Position numbers and translations under genes: made by a program. Below, one piece after another: positions 13,101 to 25,100 of a stretch of 64,000 bases of DNA. A model generated the notes under the pieces. That model saw only the letters and a list, made by a program, of their open reading frames with translations. It was not told the DNA's origin and made no database searches. How positions within the stretch are numbered: position 1 is the first letter of the stretch; every line of letters begins with the position of its first letter. Source of the stretch: Cinnamomum chago (taxonomy: Eukaryota; Streptophyta; Magnoliopsida; Laurales; Lauraceae). The DNA lies in NCBI GenBank assembly GCA_038049695.1, contig CP142452.1:81014501-81078500 (forward strand), read 5' to 3'.

Positions 13101-16100
13101 AAGAAAAAAAAAGAAAAGAAAAGAAAATAGGAAGAAGAAGAAGAAGAAAGAAACCTAGTGTTCTTGTTGATTAAAAAGTTTCAATTTATGGGGTTGAGTA
13201 CGCTGAAATTAAGTTCTCTCTTGGGTTATGAAATTAGGGAAAATTTCTTAGGGGGTCTTTTTGCAAGAATTTAATATAAAGTTAATAAGCAAAGAGAATG
13301 AGGATTGCAGGAATTCAATGAAATTGATGAGAATAGAAGGAACCTAATTCTAGATGATGAATTGGATGAAAAACAGATGACCAGTTGAAGGGATTTTGGT
13401 GATTTAATGATGTAAATGGACAAGATGAATGATCTATGATGCGGCTTAAACAAACTGAAGGGAAAATACGAGTCTATTCTGCATCAAGAGAATGAATGGA
13501 TATCGTCGATAATAGAATAGATCAACTTATGTGTTGACCTAGAGCACAGTCTGCCATTGGCTTTGGCTCAAACTAAAACAACAAATTGGATGAGTGGATC
13601 AGTCCGATCAAGGCACCTCCAAGTGTAGTTTAGCACACTAGATCTAGGGTTTCTCCCCAGATCAAAGCATGTCAAGTTAAAGGACAAATTTTACTAATGG
13701 AAAATGTAAATACACATCGAGGCCAATGGGCCTCGTGGCCATTCAACTTAGAAAAAGCATCCTTACTCATGTCTGATATGGTTTCCTATTTTTCATCAAC
13801 ATAAGATAAAAGAAAGTCTTTCCTGATTCCTCAGTCTAAAAACAGTATAGAAATAAAAATGGGAAAAAGGATCACGGCAGGAAAGCAGGAGGTTTATAAT
13901 GGTCCTTTCATGCTATTGCTATTCAAGTAGTGCCCCAATTTTAAGTCAAGTGAAAATCTTGAGTGGGATCGTTTTGGGTTTTTCAATACCATTGCCTTTA
14001 TTTATATTTTGGGTGTATGACTAGGGGCCTTGAGCCTCTTGTGTACGCCTGCGGCCACGGTGGGCTTGGTCTTGGTGCATGGGCCTTGGGCCAATGATGG
14101 GCTGTTGACTTGTAACAATCAATCCAAGATCCAACCCCCTTGCCACACCTACCTTGTATGAATTGAATGTCCTGAACTTGATCTCAATTGGAGGAACACT
14201 ACCTTGGTTTGTGGTCCAAATGCTTAATACCATTGGATAAGGTGAAATATATTTGCGTGATAAATTGATTCTTACATCACCTAACCAGGTTGATCTTTAA
14301 GTCATCTCTAATTCACTGTATGACCTTGCTATCTACCCTCTTATGAATAGCTTTTGATCTTTGAGAGCTATCATTTTCTGATGAAGCTGATCTTTAGAGG
14401 CATCGAATGCCACCCAAATAGGGGACTGCTCAAGTCTGATGCAAGAAGCAGGCCCAAGGCCCATATATCCAACAGAGCATGCCCATTCACGTTGATATTA
14501 AAGAAGGGAGCCTGACATCGCTTAGAGTTAAAATTATTCACACACTCAAGCGGAGTTAGTCACATGATGTCACATTTCTAATTTGTTATCTTGTAGTTTT
14601 TATTTTTTTATTTTTATTGTGTCATGATAGGAGCCTTAAAAGAGTAAAAAATGTCTTTCATATAGATAATAGATTTAATGAGTCCAACAATGTTTGAATG
14701 ACGTGAATGTAGGTGCAATTGACGGGTTATTTAGTTACTCGTCCAAGTAGCCCAAGATTGTGCGATCTGTCTGACTTCTAGAAGTTATGATTCATTTATT
14801 GACTAGGCATTTCTACTTACAATCTTGAGTCCTGCTTGAAGTTACATAGGTGAAAGAATTAGGGAAAGTGGTCTGCATAAACATGTATCACTTATCGGTT
14901 ATCAATGAATGAATCTCTTTTTTGCTTCCTCTCTTTATGAGTTGAAGAGATCTATCTCCACTGTGTGAATACTCCTTGGGAATGGCATCAAAGGTTGGGT
15001 CCTTCAGAAGATCATGCCTCGGTTGCGTTCTTCTCAACCTCCACCAGCATTCCAAATCTACCATAAGACATTCCAATCGCTAACCCCACATGAATACTGA
15101 AGGCTCTTATGATAAACTGGTAATCATTATCATTTGATAAAGCTGAATTTTATTGCATCCTTAATATGCAATCATCATCATCATCAACAGGGGCGGATCT
15201 AGGACTTCTAATCTGGGGGGGCTGCACTTAAGTTACACTAAAAAAATAGCAACAATGTCTCACCAAAAACTATAAAAAATAGCAACAATGTCCCACAAAA
15301 AACTATCTATGTACTATCTTCATAATTCATTTTCGACAAGCATCATACCAAAAGAGTGATCATTTTTATTATACTACTCAAAATCAACAAAAAAATGTCT
15401 TCACAATAGATCTTGACAAGTATGACAAAAGACAAACAAAAGTTAAAACATGATACTAGTGAAATCTTGACTTGCGTGGCTTCTTATCAAATTCATCTAT
15501 TACCAACTCTATGTTGACTTCATTAGCAAATTCTCTTTCGATGTAAATAACCATGCAATCCGCGAGAAACTCGTCATCCATCTTGTTACGGAGTCATGTT
15601 TTGACAAGTTTCATAGCTGAGAAGGCTCGTTCGGCAGTCGCCGTGGAAACAAGAAGAGTCAAGACAAGACGAATCAATCTATCAATCAAATGATAAATAG
15701 TTGACTTTTCTGTTTCAATTAAAGCTCGACATAACTCAGAAATGGTAGACAATTTCTGAAAACGGGGATGACGATGCACATCAAGCTTATAATGTTGCAA
15801 TTGACTTCTCAAAATATGTATCTCTTGCTCCGTGAAGTCTTCACAATAAAACTTCTCAGCGAGCTTGCAAATATCATCAATATGAAAGTACTTAAAAGCA
15901 TCTTTCGGGTCCAAAGCCGAACTAAGAGAAAGAAGCTCAATTGCCTCCTCAGAGAATCTACTCTTCAACTCCAGCAATTGGAAATCTATTACAGCATTGA
16001 AAATATCAACGCGATAATGATGCTCAACCGTAATACAGTCATTCTGTTGGCAAGAACGGCGTGTACCAATCATATGACGAGAACTCATATCAGGAATATC

Positions 16101-19100
16101 AATGTCATGTTTTATACAAAAAGAAATCACATCCTCAAGGAAGCTACCCCAACATGTTTCTCTCAACTCTTGAAGAAGTTCATTTGTACTTGAGACTAAA
16201 CCCATGGCATTTAGAATGTCTTGTGACTTTACTTGCAAAGCTTTACATAGTATATTTGTGATTCCCATAGTCTTATGCAATAAATGAAACATGAAGACAA
16301 ATTCAAAATTTCTCATAGCAACATAAGAACCCTTAGCTTCTCCACGCATAGTGTTACTAGACCTATTCTTCATGATGCTTTCAAGAACCGTGCAAGTCGC
16401 ATCATACATCTCTATCAAGCTACAAACAGATTCATAGTGAGAGCTCCATCGAGTATCTCCAGCTCGTTGCAATGTGCGAACTTGATTAGCACCCCGTCCA
16501 CTATCAAGCACACCACTTGCCAACAAATTATTGATTTCTATTTTTCGAGCTTTCTCCAACTCTTTCTTCCGCTTAGGCGTAACCTGGAGATTAACAATGG
16601 ATGCCAACTTTGAAAAGAATAACCAAACGTCTGGCACATCTTTAGAAGCCGCAACTAATGCAATTTGTAGTCGATGCGCAAAACAATGCACATAATATGC
16701 ATAAGGACACTCATTAAGAAATAGTGCTTGTAATCCATTCCATTGACCATGCATATTACTAGCACCATCATAACCCTGGCCTCTCATATTTCCAATAAGC
16801 AAATTCTTGTGAGCAAGAACATTGGAAATCTCTTCTTTCAAGGTTAACGCAGAAGTGTCTTCAACACCAACAATAGCAAAAAACCTTTCTCTAACAATAC
16901 CACCACGATCAACAAATCGTAGAATAATGGCCATTTGTTCTCTATGTGAATTATCTTGTGCTTCATCCACAAGGATACAAAACTTTGCATCACCAACATC
17001 TTCGCGTATTTTCTTTCTCACATTTTCGGCAAATATATGCAAAAGTGTTTTCTGAATACCATGTGAGGTATACTTGGCATTTCTTGGACAATCACCTACT
17101 ATTTCGGTAACTTTCTTGTTCAACATTTTCGAAAACTCGAACATTGCAATGAAGTTTCCACAATTCTTTGATTTCTTCGATTCATCATGTCCTCTAAAAG
17201 GAAACCCTTGTAGTGCAAGCATCCGAATACATTGAATAACATTTCGGAGAAGCAACCGATTATTTGCAATTGCTTCTTTAGAAAGTGTATTGAAAACACT
17301 ATCTATATGTCGAGAAGGATTCATTAGATTCTCACAATACATTGTCGCCGACCTATGTGGAGAACAAAGACCACCTTCATGTTTCAAAAAAAGGACACTT
17401 CTTCCCATTGTTAACCTTCTTCCAATTCTGAAACCCATCAATGGTAAATACCGGATGCTTCGGAGGATTTGTTTCAAAGAGAAAGCAATAAAAACAATAT
17501 GCTCTATCCTTGTGGAGTGAATATTCTAGCCAAGGGAATAGTTTGTACCAATTAGTGTTGAACCGTCGACCTTGCTTTCCAAATATGGTCACCGGATAAT
17601 CTTTTTCTTTCTCATGAGTAGGTCGACAAGGTCCCATTCTAAGATAAGCTACCCGAAGTTCATCATGTTTGTTAAGCGGGTATTCATATATAGCAATGCG
17701 TTTACCCGGATCACATTCAAATGAAGAAGTGACATCAACTTCCATAGGTGCAACTTCTTGAGCTTTGGAAGAATGTTCAACTACGATTCTTTGGACTCGA
17801 GAAGAGGGTTCAACTCCTTCAATTTCAACAACTTGAACTTTGGTAGGACGTCGCTCATCCTCATCAAGTTTTGAAATATCAGGAATAGATGTGGAAGTTT
17901 TGCCGCTTTCAGATTTATCATCTTTTCTCTTATAGAATGATAGAAGAGTTATTGGTTTTTTGGGCGCTTGATGATGCGACATTATAACCTAAGATAGTAA
18001 ATAATCATCAATATACAATACGTAAGACCGGTTTTAATTTTTTTTTCCTTAAGAATCTCTTGTATTGTGAAAACCTAATGCCTTACAAATCAACCCATGA
18101 CGGACAAATAACACACCTGGGTAACAAATCAATCCCTCACAAATAACCCATAACAGGGACAAATAACATTCCAGATAAGGCAAAGTATCATGCAACCAAG
18201 TATAAAACAACAACAACAATGATGATGATGGTAATCAGATACTCAGATGGTTTGCATTACCTTCACCCCCTATTTCCATCCATTGAAGATGTCTCTGTTT
18301 TCCAAAATTTGAAAGTTAATCAAGATAAAGGGGTATACAAATGGATCGTTTAATTTTACACAAACCAAGGATGAGGTATACAAAAGACATGGTGGATTGA
18401 TGCTGAGAACTTGCGCTATATTACCAACAAAAGAAGTATCTACAAGTAGCTTTTAGGATCACAAAAATTCACAAAACAGAGACACTTCATCCAAATTGCC
18501 CAAAAGGGGACTACTACTATTACCCCAACAACAAAGGACAAGAAACTACATTCCAAGTTACCCACAAAGTACCAGCACAAAAGTACACAAATCACCCATG
18601 TGCCTAGTAGTATTTTAAGTGATCTGTACTTCCAAGCAACTCCCAAAGCCATAAAACCACCAACAGAGAATAATTTTCCAATGTGCCCACGCCAAATTAC
18701 AGCCATTGGCCAGCCCGGAGCCCTTAATTATCAATGGCCAATGTAGCCCCATGACCTCAGTTAGATGCTGCCATTGTGCAGTCACGAGCCACAATCATGG
18801 CCATTGCCATCTATAAAAGGGTGATCTGGTAGACCCCAAGTGAGAAAGAATCAATTGGCGATGATGAAGGGAAAGATGGCAATGGTGGTGATGTTGTTGG
18901 CTGCTGTTGTGATGGGGAGTGGGATTGTGGGGTCCAAGGCAGATGGCCTGTGCAGCATCCCCATCAAGGGTCTGATGTCCTGCAAGCCTTCCGTTAGTGG
19001 GCCAGAGGGTGTGGACTGTGGAGCCCACTGCTGCAGGGTCAATCATGAGGAGGAGAAAACCCACCAGAAAAAACCCAACAAAACCCATGTTTCAGTGATT

Positions 19101-22100
19101 CAGTCATCATCCAAAGAGTGAAAGAGAGAATGATAAGGAGGAGAAAACCCACAAGAAAGGGGGGGGGAAAAAACCATGTTTCAGTCATCTAACACATGAA
19201 AAAGGGAAAAAAGAAAGAAAAGAAAAACCCATCTTAAAAAACCAAACAAAAAGCATGTTTCAGTCATCAACCACGTGAAAAAGGGAAGAAGAATGGAAGA
19301 TTTGGGAGGCAATGAACCTGACTAGGAGACAAATTCCTCTGATCTTCCTCCAGTTCTTGGTGTTGTTGACCCTCTTCTGCAACCTCTTCTGTATCCAGTC
19401 TTCTGCAACCTCTTCTATATCCACTCTCAGAAACAACCTTTCCAGCAGACCAGCACCCTTGTTTGTTACAACAGGTAACAAAGGTGAAGACGGTGAAGCA
19501 CTGAAGCAGAAGAGGATGAGTCTATGAGAGGTAACAAAGAAAACGGACAGAGAATAAAAAAAAAGGGTTTTGACTTTTTTGAGGGTTGAGTTGTGGGCCT
19601 TGTGGCTTGTGAGCCTGGGCCCAAAATACAAAATCTAATTTTTTTTTTGGGTTGAAAGCTTGGGTGGGCTGCAGCCACCCCAGGCCCCCCCCTTGATCCG
19701 CCCTGTCTCAACTATGTTGGGGTCGGCTACATGGATTTTGCGATAAGATTTTTTATTCAACCCCCTCACATGAATTTTGCGATAAGATTTTTTATTCAAC
19801 CCCCTCACATGAAAAGTTAGTATGGTTTCTTATTGGGTCCAAACCAACACCCCCCCCCGCTATATATATATATATGTATATATATATATTTGTGTGTGTG
19901 TATCTCCAAGTTGTGTGTATAGAAAATTTATTGCCTATTGCATTTGCGGGCTCACATGCACACTTCTTGTGGGATCCACTTCTCTTGAAGGTTTGCTACT
20001 TGGTTAAATTCTTCCACCTTGATTAGGCATGGATTCAAAGAAAATTTATTAAATTTTTTGTGCCTTCAAAACTGTGGCTATCATCATACAACTTGGTGAT
20101 TTTGGGCTATCCCAATTCCCAGTCGATGATGGGAACTTCCTATCCCACTTGCTGTAAATGGTGTGGTCAGTATTGGTGGGGCTCTCATGAGGCTTGCAAG
20201 GAACCTTAGCTGCAAATGATTAGTCGGTGTTTCTCTCTCTCTCACACAAAGAAAGATTATACTTAACATGATTCATTTTTTTTTTTTTTTTTTTTTCTGA
20301 TCTCTACTTTTCATTTAGGCATGCCCTATCCACAAAATCTGGAGACTGCAAGGCAGGTTGAGCATGTCATAAAAGAGAATGGGGCGGTTGCAGCAACAGT
20401 AGCTATTTTGGATGGTGTTCCATGCATAGGTATTATCTTGCAAATGTATTATACGTTGTTTAGAGTTTTCTATCTTTTATTTAAAAAGGGGTCATTTTTA
20501 GTTAGTATGACCTCAAAATGTAAGGATATCTACTGGCAGGTCCATGAGAAGAAAAAGAAAATAATTTGTAAATTTTGTATAGACGCGGCCTGGAAAGCCC
20601 ACCCTGATCAGTTCAATTTTGAGTCCCAGTGGCCCGTTTGGACAGCCTTTTCAAAATGATGTTTATTAATTATTTTTGTGCTTAAATGCTTTCTGAATTA
20701 CCTCTTTGTGGTGTTACGCATGTGTAATGTGCTGAATTAGCAGCTTTGAGATTGATTGTGCATATACATGTGCTCATGGTTGGTGCATGGCATAGGTTGG
20801 GTCTTGGGAGAGTTTCATTTTATTTTCTTGTATGGCATAACATACATGTCATTTTATGTTGTATGTGGTTCATTTTTGGAAATGAAGAGTTTGAATGCTT
20901 CCTAGTTTCCTTAACTTGCATGAAAGTTGGTAGAAATTTGCAAAGACTGAATACCATAGCCTTTTTATGTCCTCAAAATTGAGTTTGTCCCTGGAGCAAC
21001 ATTTATTCTATTGTTTCTGATTCATAATAGGTCATGGCAACATGCTTGCATACATTGTGTGGACTATGGATCACAGTAATCTAGACACGGGTCAATTTTC
21101 TTTTTGCCCATAATACCTAGCTACCGAAAGTTATATGGTTTGTGATCCAATTGTCTACAAGTCATGATCTGGATTGTATTTGATGATCTGCTTTTGTTAA
21201 ATCGGAAGTTAGTTTAACTCATGATCCATATTATGTACATGAGCTAACTCTATAAATATGTTAGCCATGAGGCCCATGACTCGTTACTTTGGTAAGATAA
21301 TGAAGTGATGTTTTCGCTGCCGCCGCCGCCGTCATTGTCATTATCATTATTGTTAGTATTGTTATTCTACTGCTATTTTCATTTGGACTCAGTTTACTCA
21401 TCAAACTTAAAATTAGGAGAAGTAGGCTCAACTTTCGGAATTGATCAATAATAGAAAACCCTAAAAAAATAGATGAAATGTAGCAAAAATAATGTAATTT
21501 TATATAGGAAAGAACAATTCACCTTATGTGATCAAAGCAACTATTCATTCTAATTTTGCACTCAATCTGCCTGGAGATTCTGGGTGAGTAGCTTTTGCAG
21601 TTCTACTTCTCTAAACTTTGGAATTGTGATGCTTTCCTGCCTTCTTGGTGAGGGTCAAGTGCTTATTTTTAGAATCTCAGGATTCAATTCTTGTCCAATT
21701 AAAACTCTTGTATTAATTAAAGAAAGCTAATATAAATCCCCGATCAAATAATGTTCTTTCTTTTCTTTCATAGTCTTTTCTCAAACTTTCAATCAATATT
21801 AGGGTTCTCATGGTATAATCTAGCTTCTGAAATTTTTTGTGCTTGAACTCCACCATTATGAGTCAATCTTAATGGTCCTGGGTGTTACCTGATTCACTTG
21901 TTGGTTCATTCACATTAACCCCAGGTTTTTGTTATGCACACTATGACCTTGCATATAGTTCGTGCAAACTATTAACCCACATTGGATTTCATGCAAACTA
22001 TTAGCCCACATTGGATTTCATGCAAACAATCCATTAGGTCATGCAAACTATCATCCCCATGCTTGGTTCCATGCATGCAATCTCATGTATGGTAACTTGA

Positions 22101-25100
22101 ATGTATATACCAACCCAGTTATTTTTTCATTCATATGTCAATCTACATTTGCTTACATGCATTTCTTAACGCATGTATTATTCATGCAAACTAAGGGTTC
22201 ATTTGTTTGCAGTTGTTTATATAGGTAAATGATTCCCATGCCAAATGGTTATGCATCATCACGTTTGTTTGTCCTTATTTATGCATCACACCTGTAAATG
22301 AGGTGTGAAAATGGTGTGTTATTAGGGCCATTTACTCACCAAAACTTTCACACTTGAATAGTGTGAAAACCACTTTCACACCTCTCTTGCAAAATGTGGG
22401 GCCATCGAACACCTTTATTTATTTTTATTCCTGTGGGCCCATATTTGTAATCCAAACCATCTAATCTGTTTCAAACTATTCTTTTTGTTTATTGGACTAA
22501 TAAATCCTAAGATCTTGAAGCTGATCATCTTAAATCTTCATAGATTGAGTAATTTGTGAAAAAGTCCCAACCTATAGAACTAATTTTCCACACTTCTGTT
22601 GGGCCCTCAATTCATGATTCGAACCATTCAATATTCTTGTATTAATGGTAAATACCAGTGTGTTTAGTTTCATATCTTAATACTTAATGGATTTTGAGAA
22701 ATTTGTTAAAAAATTCAAAGAATTGAAATAAATTTAAAACCGTTGGATGTACTCATTGACTCGTATGAAAATCATGATTTTGACAAGCATGGTAATGTGT
22801 TTCACATGTGTTACATTTGCATATGCAACATTTATAGATATAACATTTACATATGTAAAACACATTTTCCTATCACGTGTAAAAGGCAAACAACCCCTAA
22901 TAGTTGGAAGCTTTGATTTGCTAAAAACTGTGTTAAAACCCAAGGAGATGAAGCAGGGAAAAAGTAGACATGATATTAGGGCTTAGGATGAGAGAAGAAT
23001 TAGAAAGGCCTGCTGGTCATTCAATAGTTCCAGGCAATGGGTCTCCGTGCTTAATTACTATTGATTATATCTTCAATAATTATAAGATACACCTTTATCT
23101 TATATAATTAAAAAATAGTCCAAATATTTTGAGAAGAATACAAATTATCCCTCACATATCTCTCGACACTATCCCTCAAGGGTGCAAAGATATCCACAAT
23201 GGTCAGCTTGGACCATACAATAGCTAATTGTTCTTTAGCAACTGCTTTTGTGAGAAATACACCATTTGATCTTTAGTGTGTGTATGTACCATCTGTATTT
23301 CTTTTTGTCACCTTTCACGGATGAAGTGACAGCTGACTTCAATGTGTTTTTGTAATAACTTGAAAGAGGAGATTGGAACAAGTTGAAGGAATTTTTTTTT
23401 TAAATGAATCTCCCATGGTTTGATCACAAGTGAGGAACTGAATGCCCCTGAAATAATCATAAGCCTAAGATATTGTTACTCAGATAAGCATTTAAGAAGT
23501 CATGGCCAATTTAGTGATGGGGTATAGTGTGGTTATGAATTATAGTAGTTTTAGTTGGTTCAAATTCGATGTTAAGAGTCTGTGTCAAGTTCCTATTCCT
23601 AGAGTCCAAAGCCGTTGAATTCTTTTGTGAAGGGGATTCTTAAGGTACACTACATATGTAACTTATCAGCCATCAATGAATCAAGTGGACCCCTTCTTTT
23701 ACCCCTTTCTTGGATTGCATAAGTTGTAAAGCCATCTCCTTCATGTAGTGAAGTCGTGGAGGTTATGTTGCAGAATTCAGGAGTGTGACTTCAATGCCTC
23801 CTTGTATCACTTTGGTGTCAGAGCCATTGACTGCATGCAGGGTTGGTGTCTTCTCGTCATCTCATTTCACGAGCACTAAACTTTGTTATTTGTTTGTGGT
23901 TTTTGTTCTTCCATTCCATCTATATCAATAAACTCACTTGCTGAACAACTTAAAGTTGGCTCGTAGACTGGCATTTTGTCATGGATGGTGCTCATATTGG
24001 ACATATAGAACACCTTGTCTGTAGCCTGGGATGTTTATGATGGTCAGAAGGATCTCAATCGAAAATTTAGCCAGGTGAGGTACTATCATATGCCTAGGAG
24101 TTATTATTTGATACTTTCTGTTTTGTTCTCCATATGACTAACATATGACTTGGTTACCTTTTTATGACGATAGCTGTGTTTTACAGAGAAAATTAATGCT
24201 TGCTTGAAAAAATAAAAATAAAAATGAATGAAATGAAAGAAGCATGTTGTGTAGTGCACATCTACTCTTTACCGTTGTGATTATTCACTTACGTGCAAAA
24301 TCATTTTACCTTTACAGGTCTTAGCGCTGAAGAATTAGATAGGTTGGCCAATCTCGGCATAAAATCTCAAAAGACAGCTCGTCGAGACATTGCTCATGTT
24401 GTGAGTTACATTTAGGCCTTGCTTGCCCTTACTTTTAAGCCAAACCTTGAATGAATCTTATTTTTTCCTTCTAAATTCTTTAGAGGGTTGGAATCTTAGT
24501 AGTGACAAATTGTTGGTTTTTATAAATTTATGATAGCTTTAGTTATACATGTTTTTGGCAGAAGTACACTGATTTTCTTGATCACGAGGTCCTTTTACCC
24601 TCATTTCCTTTTTTCTTCTTGTAGTCTATTTAGCATCTTTCAAATGTTTCTTGGAACAGTTCACTTGTCCTTGGTTCTTTTATTTAGGGTGATGGTTCTT
24701 CTTTTAATAGGGTCAGTCCTCATTATCCTAAAACTTGGTCCTATTATGATGCCCCCCTGTCAGTTCTTATTATCCACAAAATAAGGTCATACCCATCAAT
24801 GGTCAACTAAAGCCTTACAACTATTTTGTTTTAAAAAAGGAAAAAGAAAACAAAAAAAGGGGGAATTGCCAACATTCTCACATTCATTCGTCTAATGGTT
24901 GGGATCATCTTTAGTGGAATAGGAGACTGACCATGACCTATAAGCCTATAACTCTGCAATAGTTTTTGTCACCATAACACACAGATCAACCTGGAAACAT
25001 AAATCAAAACTGTAAATCTTTTGTACCACTAAAGCTGGCTTCTTGAGTCATAAAATTGTTCTGGCACTATTTTTCAACTTTGTGCAAAAAGGCTTGAAAA

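Larger units (their letters stand above)
15188..19705 (-). mobile_element. hAT transposon, TTF/MYM-type, 4.5 kb
   Basis: The left terminus is CAGGGGCGGATCTAGG and the right terminus, inverted, CAGGGCGGATCAAGG. Between them lie a nearly complete minus-strand transposase and a 1.7-kb 5' region carrying a DIR1-like gene fragment. No exact 8-bp target duplication is seen; the flanks share only TCAAC. The right flank is the antisense end of an RTE LINE and the left flank a (TCA)n run like that LINE's tail, so the element probably inserted at the LINE 3' end. Confidence 0.82.

Noticed and set aside
18440-18706. 88-codon minus-strand ORF upstream of the transposase
   Set aside because: Hydrophobic and open, but no family recognised and it lies in the upstream region of the DIR1-like fragment on the other strand.
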